DNA from: Lachnospiraceae bacterium
GTDB lineage: Bacteria; Bacillota; Clostridia; Lachnospirales; Lachnospiraceae
Direction of reading: 5' to 3'
Length of the DNA stretch: 56,120 nt
Assembly (NCBI GenBank): GCA_017450065.1
Contig: JAFSYI010000079.1
Coordinates: 1-56,120 of the forward strand
Part shown: piece after piece, positions 15,076-23,490 of the stretch
Layout: each line of letters begins with the position of its first letter
Numbering within the stretch: the stretch's first letter is position 1
Program-made: the position numbers and the translations under genes
The notes under the pieces: generated by a model
The model's database searches: none
Told to the model about the DNA's origin: nothing
What the model saw: the letters and a program-made list of their open reading frames with translations, nothing else

Positions 15076-15718
15076 CTCGGTTGAGATCGAGGGATATGTT
15101 AATGCAGTCGGTCGTGATTCGAGACGTATGATGGATGAGTACGGAATGGACTTCGTGGAGCAGATACAGCCGGGCGCATTCGCTCTGGCGCTCAGCAAGA
15201 GAAGCGAGCCTGTGCTTATGCTGCACAATCATAACAGCGCCCGGGTCATAGGCTCGACAGACGACAATCTCGAACTCGAAGAGGACAGCATCGGACTTCA
15301 CGCCAGGGCGACGGTTACCGACGCTGAGATTATCCAACTCGCCCGTGACGGTAAGCTGGTAGGCTGGAGCTTCGGCTTCCATCAGCTTGACTCACGGACG
15401 GCCTACGACTACGACAGCCATATAGAACGGTCAATCGTGACAGAACTGGATCTTGTGGAAGTATCCCTTATTGACGACTCAATGCTTCCTGTATACGCAG
15501 GAACAAGCGTACACGCAAGGACCGAAGAGAAGGATAAGGTCATTACAAGGGCAATGGACCGGGATATTGTCCGGACACTTGAAATGACGGAAGACAAGAC
15601 CGAAGAAGCCACGGCTGACAATACGGAGCAGCGGGCAGAAAAACCTGAAATTGCACCGGTGCAACCTTTGGATTACTCAAAGTATCATGACACCATCAAA
15701 AGATTAAGGAGGAATTGA
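15053..15718 (+). CDS. HK97-type prohead protease
   Basis: The start was placed at 15053 (AAAGGAG six bases upstream) instead of a longer reading frame inside the portal gene; the protein is 221 residues. IEGYVNAVGRDSRRMMDEYG, then EPVLMLHNHN with the catalytic His region, VGWSFGFH with the Ser, and ELDLVEVSLIDDSMLP match the phage serine protease family. It matures the capsid protein by removing its N-terminal delta domain. The C-terminal 60 residues are acidic and contain IAPVQ encoded by the third TTGCACCGGTGCAA palindrome. Confidence 0.88.
   Translation: MKITIRADSVEIEGYVNAVGRDSRRMMDEYGMDFVEQIQPGAFALALSKRSEPVLMLHNHNSARVIGSTDDNLELEEDSIGLHARATVTDAEIIQLARDGKLVGWSFGFHQLDSRTAYDYDSHIERSIVTELDLVEVSLIDDSMLPVYAGTSVHARTEEKDKVITRAMDRDIVRTLEMTEDKTEEATADNTEQRAEKPEIAPVQPLDYSKYHDTIKRLRRN
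15651..15664. promoter_or_regulatory. Third copy of palindrome TTGCACCGGTGCAA
   Basis: An exact 14-bp copy inside the 3' end of the protease gene, 56 nt upstream of the major capsid gene start. As at 7066, it encodes Ile-Ala-Pro-Val-Gln in a poorly conserved tail. The site just ahead of the most highly expressed phage gene is suggestive of regulation. Confidence 0.4.
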
Positions 15719-15719
15719 A

Positions 15720-16853
15720 ATGAATCTTAAAGAGCTTTTGGAAAAGAGAAATGATCTGATTGACCAGATCGAAGCACTTACAAAGAGCGTAGAAACAGAG
15801 CAGAGAGCATTTTCTACAGAGGAAAATGACAAGTTCGAGGAACTGACGAAAGCCGTTGAGGATATCGACAAAACCATCGAACAGGTCGAGAGAGCGACCA
15901 GGCTTTCAAAGATTGACGCCGCCACCGATAATGTCGGGGAGAGCATAGAGGATATTGAGGTCAGAGCATTCGCAAACTATATCCGCGGCGTCGATCAGAA
16001 CATCACAAAGGATGATAACGGAGCAGTTATCCCCAAGACGATAGCCAGGAAGATTGTTGACAAGATCAAGGACATCGCCCCGCTGTTCAGAGATGCTGAG
16101 AAGTACAACATTAAGGGAACGGTCAGCATACCTTATGTTGACACGGCAAATGACAATATTACTGTGGCATACTCGAACGAGTTCACAGATCTTGAAGCAA
16201 AGTCAACGAAGCTTCTCACGATAGACCTCAGCGGCCATCTTGCCGGTGTACTTGCGAAGATATCTGTATCTTTGATCAACAGCACCGACATTGAACTGGT
16301 TGATTTTGTTGTTGCTAAGATGGCAGCAGCAGCTGCAGCTTTCATCGACAAGGAAATCCTTGATCCGACAAATGCATCACAGAAGATCACAGGTCTCAGC
16401 AATGCAGAGCAGATCATATATGCAGGCTCAACATCTGCCATTACAGCAGACGTGCTCATCAAGCTTAAGAATAAGCTCAAGAGCGCTTTCCAGGCCGGCG
16501 CATATTTCGTAATGCATCCCGAGACACTCACAGCTATCCAGCTGTTAAAGGACAACAATCAGAGGTATATCTTCAATGACGAGATTCAGAACGGATTTTC
16601 CGGAACGATTCTCGGCAAGCCGGTATATACCTCGGATCAGTGCCCTGTAATCGACGAGGACCATAATGTAATCTTCTACATCAATCCTTCACAGGCTCTT
16701 GCTGTTAAGTCGGTAGAAGACAGTGTTACCATCCTGCGTGAGAAGTATGCAACACAGCACGCGATCGGAGTAGTAGAGTGGCTCGAACTTGACGCAAAGA
16801 TCCAGAACCAGCAGGCAGTAGCAGTGCTTAAGATGTCCCTTGGCTCTGCTTAA
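15720..16853 (+). CDS. HK97-type major capsid protein
   Basis: The 377-residue protein has the two-part HK97 layout: a charged coiled-coil N-terminal delta domain (residues 1 to about 80, NLKELLEKRNDLIDQIEALT) that acts as internal scaffold, then the capsid fold with VIPKTIARKIVDKIKDIAPL near residue 100 and a C-terminal region with AVKSVEDSVTILREKY and GVVEWLELDAKIQN. The mature protein forms the icosahedral shell. It lies one base after the protease stop, preceded by AAGGAGG. Confidence 0.92.
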   Translation: MNLKELLEKRNDLIDQIEALTKSVETEQRAFSTEENDKFEELTKAVEDIDKTIEQVERATRLSKIDAATDNVGESIEDIEVRAFANYIRGVDQNITKDDNGAVIPKTIARKIVDKIKDIAPLFRDAEKYNIKGTVSIPYVDTANDNITVAYSNEFTDLEAKSTKLLTIDLSGHLAGVLAKISVSLINSTDIELVDFVVAKMAAAAAAFIDKEILDPTNASQKITGLSNAEQIIYAGSTSAITADVLIKLKNKLKSAFQAGAYFVMHPETLTAIQLLKDNNQRYIFNDEIQNGFSGTILGKPVYTSDQCPVIDEDHNVIFYINPSQALAVKSVEDSVTILREKYATQHAIGVVEWLELDAKIQNQQAVAVLKMSLGSA

Positions 16854-16863
16854 GGAGCCGCCT

Positions 16864-17004
16864 ATGGATATCAGGGCGAAAACGAGCTTTGCGGGCCGGA
16901 ATTTTAATGCAGTCGAAGGGCAGGTATTGAGCCTGCCCGACAGCATTGCACAGGACCTGATCAGGGCAGGTTACGCGGAGGCAGTAGAGAATGAAGATAA
17001 GTGA
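16864..17004 (+). CDS. Small head protein, unknown function
   Basis: A 46-residue ORF in the gap between the capsid and connector genes: it opens MDIRAKTSFAG and ends DLIRAGYAEAVENEDK. AAGGAG lies about eight bases upstream. Short proteins with this ending (LIRAGYAEAV) are common beside phage capsid genes and look like tail-end pieces of a head-decoration or connector domain. It overlaps the next gene by 14 bases. Confidence 0.6.
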   Translation: MDIRAKTSFAGRNFNAVEGQVLSLPDSIAQDLIRAGYAEAVENEDK

Positions 17005-17323
17005 AATAACGATGGAGATGATATTGTGCCAGCTAAGAGAAAACGAAGCAGCGCTAAGCGCTGACGAGCTCGCATACATCGAAGCGTTGAAAGAGGCTAC
17101 AATAGCATATATCAAAGACTGGACGGGGATAAAGGAAGTGAGTACACCCGATGAAAACGGAAGAATGCTCGATAATTACGAAGACCTTGTCTATCCGTTT
17201 ATGGCGATCATATCATTCATGTATGATAACAGGCAAATGACTGTTGACAGGGATAAGATAAATCCGATAGCCGCATCGGCGCTGAATCTTCATTCATTTA
17301 ATCTGGTGGAGGACAAAGAATGA
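16991..17323 (+). CDS. Head-tail connector protein (gp6-like)
   Basis: A 110-residue, mostly helical protein. ADELAYIEALKEATIAYIKD followed by WTGI is the signature helix of the gp6/DNA-packaging connector family, and DLVYPFMAIISFMYDNRQMT follows in the expected place. Connectors of this family stack under the portal to seal the head. Its place directly after the capsid gene and before head closure supports this. The start overlaps the small ORF before it. Confidence 0.8.
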   Translation: MKISEITMEMILCQLRENEAALSADELAYIEALKEATIAYIKDWTGIKEVSTPDENGRMLDNYEDLVYPFMAIISFMYDNRQMTVDRDKINPIAASALNLHSFNLVEDKE

Positions 17324-17721
17324 ACGGCGGACAGATGATATCGAACGGCAGACCGCACGAAATAAAGATACAGAAGCTTGCGGCACCGGTCCAGGATACA
17401 GCCGGGTTTGAGAATGATGAAACATGGGAGGATTACTATACCAACTATGCCTATATCAATAATCTGACCGGAAATGAACGGTGGATGGCTGCGCAGATAG
17501 ATTCTGACATGACGACGAGGTTTGTTCTCAGATGGCATCCTGCGCTTGACGCGGTTGTGCCGAAATATTACCGGATAGTCTTTGCGGAAAAACCATACAC
17601 GATAACATTCGTGGATAATGTTCAATACAGGAATGATACAGTTAAGATAGATGCGCTGGAGGTGGGGTCATGGGATTCGATGTCGTGTGCGAAGGATTCG
17701 GATACGGTGGGGTCGGTGTAA
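17320..17721 (+). CDS. Head closure / head-tail adaptor protein
   Basis: A 133-residue beta-rich protein. The segments ETWEDYYTNYAYINNLTGNE and FVLRWHPALD, then YYRIVFAEKPYTITFVDNVQ follow the head-tail adaptor (SPP1 gp16-like) pattern in which a barrel domain caps the connector. ATGA joins it to the gene before, and its last 52 bases overlap the next gene in another frame. Confidence 0.75.
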   Translation: MNGGQMISNGRPHEIKIQKLAAPVQDTAGFENDETWEDYYTNYAYINNLTGNERWMAAQIDSDMTTRFVLRWHPALDAVVPKYYRIVFAEKPYTITFVDNVQYRNDTVKIDALEVGSWDSMSCAKDSDTVGSV

Positions 17722-18152
17722 GTTCTGACCTGACACTGTTTGGCGGGAAAACATTCGAGGAGATGGGAAAGAAAGCGCTCAAAGAAGTTATGCCGGACAT
17801 GGAAGAGGCGACAAAGAGCGCCCTGAGATCCTCAATAAAACATTCCGGGGAATCTTCGCTTGTTAATTCAGTGAAATGCTTTGAACCGTCCATGACACGG
17901 GATGGCGAAGGAGTAAAGCTTGTATGCCAGCCCACAGGTAAGGACAAATCCGGCAACAGGTATAAGACAAAGAGCCATGGGAAAAGCGCAAATCACCTTG
18001 TTTATAACAACGATAAGGCATTCTGGCTGGAATATGGTGTAGCCGGAAGACAACCGGCTCATCCATGGAAAGACAGAGCACTGAACAGTGCTGAATCAAG
18101 GGCTATGCCAAAGATCCAAAATGCTATAGAGAAAGAATTAGGAGCGGAATAA
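17670..18152 (+). CDS. HK97 gp10-like tail completion protein
   Basis: A 160-residue protein, starting in the overlap with the head closure gene after GGAGGTGG. Features of the gp10 family include a long helix (EEMGKKALKEVMPDMEEATK), LRSSIKHSGESSLVNSVKCF, and a C-terminal AFWLEYGVAGRQPAHPWKDR, where the PAHPW-type turn is characteristic. These proteins join the tail tube to the head. Its order in the cluster (closure, gp10, tail completion, major tail) is standard. Confidence 0.8.
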   Translation: MGFDVVCEGFGYGGVGVSSDLTLFGGKTFEEMGKKALKEVMPDMEEATKSALRSSIKHSGESSLVNSVKCFEPSMTRDGEGVKLVCQPTGKDKSGNRYKTKSHGKSANHLVYNNDKAFWLEYGVAGRQPAHPWKDRALNSAESRAMPKIQNAIEKELGAE

Positions 18153-18505
18153 TGGATGTAAATGCAGATATTCAGGTGCTCGAAACAATCACAGGGCTGC
18201 CTGTATCGCCGGATATTTATTCCGGAAATGCTGACAAATACATAGTATACAGCTGTTCGGACGAGAGGCCGGTACTCTGGGGAGATGATGAGCCTATGGA
18301 GGATCAGGTTATTATTCAGGTTAATCTTTTTACACCGCCCAAATTCAATTATATGGACCTTAAACACCAGATCCGTGACTATCTCGAAACACTTGGGGAA
18401 ATAAGCGAGATCAGCAGCTGGCTCGACACCTTCACAGCAAAAAACAATTTGGAAGTAACCATAAGACACACAACATTCAGTGTAATCATAACGAAAGAGA
18501 GGTAA
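18152..18505 (+). CDS. Tail terminator/completion protein candidate
   Basis: A 117-residue protein coupled to the gp10-like gene by a one-base overlap (TAATG). It has an N-terminal helix (DIQVLETITGLPVSPDIYS), two central strands (KYIVYSCSDERP, DQVIIQVNLFTPP) and a C-terminal strand TIRHTTFSVII. The alpha-beta pattern and position match phage tail terminators, which stop tail-tube growth. No exact family is recognised, so the call rests on synteny. Confidence 0.6.
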   Translation: MDVNADIQVLETITGLPVSPDIYSGNADKYIVYSCSDERPVLWGDDEPMEDQVIIQVNLFTPPKFNYMDLKHQIRDYLETLGEISEISSWLDTFTAKNNLEVTIRHTTFSVIITKER

Positions 18506-18510
18506 GAAGA

Positions 18511-19068
18511 ATGGCTTTTATAGGACTCCGTAAACCCTATGTTGCTAAGTACAACAGGGCTACAAAGACTTACTCAGACGGATTCAGGTATTCTCACGCA
18601 GTAAGCATGAATGTTACACCGAACTATGCTGAAGCATCCCTGTATGGCGATGATGTTCAGACCGAGTATGAAAAGGAATTCGTTAATGCGGCAGTATCGC
18701 TCGGAACGACACACACGCCCATTCAGGCAGCTGATACGATGTTCGGTCATACTGTAAACGGCAACAAGGTAACATACAAGACTACCGACGAAGCAAATTA
18801 TGTCGGTGTAGGCGTTATAGCGCCCGAAAAGATTAATGGTGTGAAGAAGTACGCCGCGCTCATAATCAAATGTGCGAAGTTCACAGATCCGGCAGATGTT
18901 TTTGCCACTAAAGGGGATCAGATCCAGTTTAAAACACCCACCATAGACGGATCCGCTATCGCGGCCGACAACGATGGCAACTGGAAAGAGACTCAGGTAT
19001 TTGATACCGAGGCAGAAGCCGAGACTTACGTAGCAGGCTATCTCAATGTTGAGATTCCTTCTGCTTAA
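18511..19068 (+). CDS. Major tail protein
   Basis: A 185-residue protein directly before the tail chaperone genes. The opening MAFIGLRKPYVAKYNRATKT and the segment AEASLYGDDVQTEYEKEFVN are typical of clostridial phi13-type major tail tube subunits, as are the repeated beta strands. Many copies stack to form the flexible tail tube. A strong hairpin terminator follows 18 bases after the stop, so transcripts beyond the tube protein would be reduced. Confidence 0.82.
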   Translation: MAFIGLRKPYVAKYNRATKTYSDGFRYSHAVSMNVTPNYAEASLYGDDVQTEYEKEFVNAAVSLGTTHTPIQAADTMFGHTVNGNKVTYKTTDEANYVGVGVIAPEKINGVKKYAALIIKCAKFTDPADVFATKGDQIQFKTPTIDGSAIAADNDGNWKETQVFDTEAEAETYVAGYLNVEIPSA

Positions 19069-19086
19069 GTAAATCTTGATCATAAA

Positions 19087-19116
19087 CCGGGACGGGAGAA
19101 CCTGTCCCGGTTATTT
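19087..19116 (+). terminator. Rho-independent terminator after the major tail gene
   Basis: CCGGGACGGG (19087-19096) pairs with CCTGTCCCGG (19101-19110), a 10-bp stem with one G-U wobble and an AGAA loop, followed by TTATTT. It is placed where a partial stop would keep tail-tube protein in large excess over the downstream chaperones. Confidence 0.75.
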
Positions 19117-19126
19117 AAGGAGATAT

Positions 19127-19528
19127 ATGAGAAAAATAGAGCTTCCCAGGGTAGAAATAAACGGAGAAGAATACCCGATATACTGTGATCTGTTTGTATT
19201 ATCACAGATACAGGAAAGAATGGATATAAATGATTTCGAGCGTGGCATTATAGGCGCGGAGATCGTAAGAGATAAAGACGGAGATCCGGAGCACGATGAA
19301 GAGGGCAGGATCCGCCTCGCATTCGGGAAATATGATATTGATGCGCTCGTGATGGGACTGACGCTCATGATCAATGAGGGCCTCCTGATCGAATCGGAGC
19401 AGACAGGCAGTCTGTATGAGCCGGTAGATGAAAAATATATCGGAAGAGTGAGTGACATGCCGCTCATAAACCTGTCGAACACGGTTCATGAAGCGTTCGG
19501 AAGGTGCCTGATATCAAAAAAAAAATAG
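19127..19528 (+). CDS. Tail assembly chaperone (gpG-like)
   Basis: The start at 19127 follows AAGGAG by six bases; a longer frame reaching into the terminator was rejected. The 133-residue protein begins MRKIELPRVEINGEEYPIYC and has a helical middle. It ends TCA AAA AAA AAA TAG, with the stop placed at the end of a run of ten A. In lambda-like siphophages the G protein and its frameshifted G-T form escort the tape measure protein during tail assembly. The length, the tail position and the slippery run all fit. Confidence 0.8.
   Translation: MRKIELPRVEINGEEYPIYCDLFVLSQIQERMDINDFERGIIGAEIVRDKDGDPEHDEEGRIRLAFGKYDIDALVMGLTLMINEGLLIESEQTGSLYEPVDEKYIGRVSDMPLINLSNTVHEAFGRCLISKKK
19516..19525 (+). 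promoter_or_regulatory. Programmed -1 frameshift site (run of ten A)
   Basis: Ten consecutive A end directly at a TAG in frame. Slipping back one base gives ATA GAG AAT and joins the upstream chaperone to the frame ending at 19785, producing a protein of about 219 residues. This is the same logic as the lambda G/G-T slip. Confidence 0.8.
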
Positions 19529-19785
19529 AGAATGACAGCAACGAGCCCCAGGAAGAACACTTCGAAATAGATTTCGACAGGATATTTCTGATATGCCGGC
19601 TTAAATTCGGGATAGATCAGCATGATGCGGAGCTGCTCACCCTTGGCAAATGGGGCGATATATTTCATGCGTATAAGGCTTTATACAATTTCGAAACAAA
19701 GCAGATGCTTTATGCGGATGTAGAGCGCGAACTTGAACAGTATAAGGCAAAACATCAGCCGGTAACATCACTGCTAAATATATAG
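19525..19785 (+). CDS. Frameshift extension of the tail chaperone (G-T-like)
   Basis: The -1 frame continues from the A-run and adds about 86 residues: IENDSNEPQEEHFEIDFDRI and then LICRLKFGIDQHDAEL, ending QHQP-like VTSLLNI. It has no good start or ribosome binding site of its own (the in-frame GTG at 19504 lies inside the upstream gene), so it is best read as the second half of a fusion made by frameshifting. In this family the extension binds the tape measure and the shorter form binds tail-tube subunits. Confidence 0.75.
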   Translation: MENDSNEPQEEHFEIDFDRIFLICRLKFGIDQHDAELLTLGKWGDIFHAYKALYNFETKQMLYADVERELEQYKAKHQPVTSLLNI

Positions 19786-19791
19786 TTTTTA

Positions 19792-19820
19792 TTGTATTCA
19801 GGCCGCCTCTGATGTATAAT
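19792..19820 (+). promoter_or_regulatory. Sigma-70 promoter of the moron gene
   Basis: TTGTAT (19792-19797) and a perfect TATAAT (19815-19820) are separated by exactly 17 bp. It begins seven bases after the chaperone stop and points at the small membrane protein gene at 19844. It is the best sigma-70-like promoter seen in the prophage. Confidence 0.75.
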
Positions 19821-19843
19821 ATAAGTGGGAGGAGGTGGCAGGT

Positions 19844-20062
19844 ATGAGGACAGAAACATTTGAAAGAATACACAAAAAACGTGAAACAGCAGGATATATT
19901 ACCGGGGCGATCACGAGCGGGATATTTTCTCTGATCTGTCTTATACTTACTATTTCAGCTGTATATGCAAAGGCCGGGGATATGCGAATAATAATGTGCC
20001 TATTGACTCTGGCAGGAGCGACAACAACCTGTATCATGATAAAAGCGGCACGCGATATATGA
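19844..20062 (+). CDS. Moron: small two-pass membrane protein
   Basis: A 72-residue protein. ATG 19844 was chosen over the upstream GTG because GGGAGGAGG lies eight bases before it. Two hydrophobic stretches (AITSGIFSLICLILTISAVY and IIMCLLTLAGATTTCIMI) separated by a short loop with AKAGDMR make a hairpin membrane protein. It has its own promoter and a terminator and lies between the tail chaperones and tape measure, so it is a classic moron, expressed apart from the lytic programme. Lysogeny traits such as superinfection exclusion are typical of morons, but the role here is unknown. Confidence 0.7.
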   Translation: MRTETFERIHKKRETAGYITGAITSGIFSLICLILTISAVYAKAGDMRIIMCLLTLAGATTTCIMIKAARDI

Positions 20063-20094
20063 AACTGACATAATCAACATAATTTGGAACGTCT

Positions 20095-20124
20095 AAAAGA
20101 TCTATCGAAAGATAGGTCTTTTTT
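20095..20124 (+). terminator. Rho-independent terminator of the moron
   Basis: A 12-bp stem, AAAAGATCTATC (20095-20106) with GATAGGTCTTTT (20111-20122), has one G-U wobble, a stable GAAA loop and a run of six T. It closes the moron unit 33 bases after its stop and only ten bases before the tape measure start. Confidence 0.85.
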
Positions 20125-20133
20125 GGTGGAAAA

Positions 20134-23100
20134 ATGAGTAAAAAAATAGGAATAAGGCTCTATCTGGATGGGGCACCACAATTCAATAAAGACATCAGGG
20201 ATATAAATTCCTCACTTAAGGAATTTCAGTCTGAACTGAAAATGAACCAGACACAGTACAAGGACAGTCAGAACAGCCTTGAAGCTCTGTCTAAAAAAAG
20301 CGAATCCCTGAATAAAGCATATGAGACTGCTGCAAAAAAAGTTGAAGCATACCAAAAGAGGCTCGAAGAGCTTAATAAGGCAAGACAGCAGGAACAGGAA
20401 AAACAGAAAGAGATAGAAAAAGCTCTCGAAAACGAAAAAAAGAAACTCGAGGAATTGAAGAGGGCTCAGGGAGAAAACTCTGACGAATACAAGAAGCAGG
20501 CGACAGTGGTATCGGAGCTTGAAGGAAAACTTAAGCTGACCGATGAAGCCCTCGTAAAATTCAATAACGAGGAAGTAAGACTTAACACAGCCCTCAATAA
20601 CGCAACCACCGAGCAGATAAAGTACGAGAATGAGCTGAACGCTACAAATGGCTATCTTGAAGAAGCCCAAAAGAGCACGGACGGGCTTGCCAGCTCTATA
20701 GATAAATACGGCAAAGAAGTAGATGAAGGAACAGAGGCCACTAAGAATATATCAGATATTCTTGAAAAGGTAGCACAGAACGAAGCTCTTCAAAAACTTG
20801 GCGAACAAGCCAAGCAGCTTCTTGAAAATTTAATGGAATGCGCAGAGGTTGCTGAAGAGTTTGAGTATTCTATAGCCAAAGTACAATCCATAGCACACGT
20901 ATCCGACGAAGAACTGGTAAATATGTCTGCAGATATCAGAAGAATCAGTACGGAGATGGGTATAGGTGCCGCTGAAGTATCAGAGGCAGTATATCAGGCA
21001 ATATCCGCATCGGTTGACGCATCTGAAGCGATCGGGTTTGTAGAAGACGCAACGAAGCTGGCACGTGCCGGATTTACAGATACTACCACGGCTGTTGATG
21101 TTCTGACCACGGCTATTAACGCATACGGTAAGGAAGCGAACAGTACAAAGCATATAGCCGACGACCTGATCACAACGCAGAACTTAGGTAAAACGACTGT
21201 AAATGAGCTCGCCCAGTCTCTTGGAACTGTTATTCCTACAGCATCCGCACTGAACGTATCGCTCGACCAACTGTCTTCGGCATATGTGATCATGACAAAG
21301 CAGGGTATAAATACTGCGAATACGACAACATATATCAGAGCCATGCTGAACGAGCTGAGTGATGCAGGCTCGGAAGTATCAAAAGAGCTGTATAACCTGA
21401 CAGGCAATACATTTGGACAGTTGATGGAAAAAGGTAAAACCCTCGGAGATGTAATGCAGATTCTGGGAGACAGTGTTGAAGGCAATGGCGAGAGATTCAA
21501 GAACCTTTTCGGGAATGTCCGCGCAGGTTTAGGAGCATTATCTTTATTCAACCAGGGTGCAGAAGCGTTCAATGATGCCATGTATGCAATGCAGAATAAC
21601 ATCGGGGCAACAGATGAGGCATTTGCAATCATGGCCGACACGGCTGTAATGACAAATGAACGGTTTGAGGCATCTCTGGATAATCTGAAGATTGCGATCG
21701 GTGAAAGCGTAAGCCCGGCTATCAAAAGTATGAAGGAATCTGCGATAGAAATGCTGGAACCGGTGACGGAATTTATAGAAAAGCATCCGGCACTTATCTC
21801 TGGAATTGCCGGAGTAGCAGCTGGAATAGCGAGTGCGGCTACGGCAGCAGCAACTTTTGTAGCAGTAATAACCACAGCAAAGCTTGTCATGGAAGCACTC
21901 AGCGGTCCGATCGGATGGGTAACCATGGGAATAACAGCTCTTGCAGCTGCAATAGGTGGTTATGCGGGGCTTTCAGCCAACTCGAAAGATGCGACAGACA
22001 GGGTATTAGAGCTCAATGATGCCTTGCAGAAGAACAGCGAAGCCAGCAGGGAAACATATCAGACGCACCAGGATAATATATCTCATATGAGAGAACTGGC
22101 GGACAGATATAAGGAGTTATCGAGCCAGGCTCATCTTACAGATGAGGAACTGATCGAGCTGAACAATATCACAACAGAGCTCAATACAACTGTTCCCGGA
22201 TGTACGGCAGCCTACAGAGATAATAAGGATGTGATACTCGAAAATGCTGATGCTGTAAACGAGTTGATTGAAGGCCTGATAGCCGAGCAGGAATACCAGA
22301 ACAATATCCAGGATCTTACACAAGCCTATAAGGATCGGGCGACGGCGCAGGAAGCAGTTTCGAAAGCAACTTCAGAGCTTGAAGAGGCTGAAAAGCAGGA
22401 ACAATATTATCTGCAGCAGCTGAATGACGGCATCATCGAAGCTTCCGGCGCATATGACATAGCGCACGAAAAAGTAAGAGAACTAACAGAAGCCCAGAAC
22501 CAGGCGCAGGCCGTCTATGATGAAAACGAACAAAAGATCAATACATTATCTTCTGCTGTTGAGGAATATACAAAAAAGACGGAAGAACTTACAGAGACTG
22601 AAGAGGAGCTTACGGATGAGCTGGGAGTGGTACATGATACCATGGAGTCCGTGAAAGCGGCGAACAATGCCATAGAGGAAGCCACTAAGGACGCGAATGC
22701 TGCCATTGGCGATCAGATCGGACTGTTTGACGAGTGGAATAAGAAATCTGATCTTACACTCGAAAAGATGGAGAAGCGGTGGAAGGATCAAACCACCGGA
22801 GTAAACCAGTATAAAGACGACCTTATATATCTTAAGCGGGTTATTGATGGTGAGACGGATCCTGCCATCAAGGATCTTGCGCAGCATATGGCCAATATGG
22901 GCGTGGATGGTGCTGCGGAAATCCATAATTTTGTCGAGGGCTTAAAGAAGGTAAGCGACAACAAGGATAAGGTCACAGAGCTGGCAAGGACCTGGCAGGA
23001 ACATATTGATGTTATAAGCGAAGCCGAGGGGATATATGAATCAATACAGCTGGAAGAGAAGGGATACACGGAACAATCCAAGAAGCTGTTTGATCAATTC

Positions 23101-23487
23101 TATTCCGACAGCGAAAAAGCCCAAAAGGATTATAACGGCAAGATAGTCCTGCTTGCAGAGCAGGGAATAAAAGACCAGGCGGGGGCTATACAGAAAGCAT
23201 CCCCTGAAGTTGAGAAGGCAACAAAGACTGTAATGGATAATTCGTTTGCCAAAGCCTGTGAAAGCGCCGGAATGCCCACATCAGGAGGCCAGGCAGACAA
23301 GTATTATAAATTCGGAACAACCCTGATGTCGTCTATGGCCAAAGGTATTAACGACGAGGGCGGAACCATAGCGAGCGCCCTGCAGAAACAGCTGGAGACC
23401 GCAGCAAACAAAATGGATATATCCGGATTGAGCGAAAGAATAAATAAAAAGATCGGCGAAGCATTGGAAAGAGCGGGATCGAGGTGA
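20134..23487 (+). CDS. Tape measure protein
   Basis: A 1117-residue protein, the largest of the tail assembly genes. The first 250 residues are a nearly continuous coiled coil (KQKEIEKALENEKKKLEELK). The middle holds the TP901-type core with MGIGAAEVSEAVYQAISASV and TTTAVDVLTTAINAYGKEAN, followed by a hydrophobic stretch around residues 550-615 (GVAAGIASAATAAATFVAVI). The rest is helical. Tape measures set tail length and leave the tail first during DNA injection. At roughly 1.5 angstrom per residue the tail would be about 170 nm, a rule-of-thumb estimate. Confidence 0.9.
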   Translation: MSKKIGIRLYLDGAPQFNKDIRDINSSLKEFQSELKMNQTQYKDSQNSLEALSKKSESLNKAYETAAKKVEAYQKRLEELNKARQQEQEKQKEIEKALENEKKKLEELKRAQGENSDEYKKQATVVSELEGKLKLTDEALVKFNNEEVRLNTALNNATTEQIKYENELNATNGYLEEAQKSTDGLASSIDKYGKEVDEGTEATKNISDILEKVAQNEALQKLGEQAKQLLENLMECAEVAEEFEYSIAKVQSIAHVSDEELVNMSADIRRISTEMGIGAAEVSEAVYQAISASVDASEAIGFVEDATKLARAGFTDTTTAVDVLTTAINAYGKEANSTKHIADDLITTQNLGKTTVNELAQSLGTVIPTASALNVSLDQLSSAYVIMTKQGINTANTTTYIRAMLNELSDAGSEVSKELYNLTGNTFGQLMEKGKTLGDVMQILGDSVEGNGERFKNLFGNVRAGLGALSLFNQGAEAFNDAMYAMQNNIGATDEAFAIMADTAVMTNERFEASLDNLKIAIGESVSPAIKSMKESAIEMLEPVTEFIEKHPALISGIAGVAAGIASAATAAATFVAVITTAKLVMEALSGPIGWVTMGITALAAAIGGYAGLSANSKDATDRVLELNDALQKNSEASRETYQTHQDNISHMRELADRYKELSSQAHLTDEELIELNNITTELNTTVPGCTAAYRDNKDVILENADAVNELIEGLIAEQEYQNNIQDLTQAYKDRATAQEAVSKATSELEEAEKQEQYYLQQLNDGIIEASGAYDIAHEKVRELTEAQNQAQAVYDENEQKINTLSSAVEEYTKKTEELTETEEELTDELGVVHDTMESVKAANNAIEEATKDANAAIGDQIGLFDEWNKKSDLTLEKMEKRWKDQTTGVNQYKDDLIYLKRVIDGETDPAIKDLAQHMANMGVDGAAEIHNFVEGLKKVSDNKDKVTELARTWQEHIDVISEAEGIYESIQLEEKGYTEQSKKLFDQFYSDSEKAQKDYNGKIVLLAEQGIKDQAGAIQKASPEVEKATKTVMDNSFAKACESAGMPTSGGQADKYYKFGTTLMSSMAKGINDEGGTIASALQKQLETAANKMDISGLSERINKKIGEALERAGSR

Positions 23488-23490
23488 CAT

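Noticed and set aside
20994-21926. Long minus-strand ORF inside the tape measure gene
   Set aside because: Shadow of the coding strand in a highly helical, Ala-rich region. No start signals and no family features.
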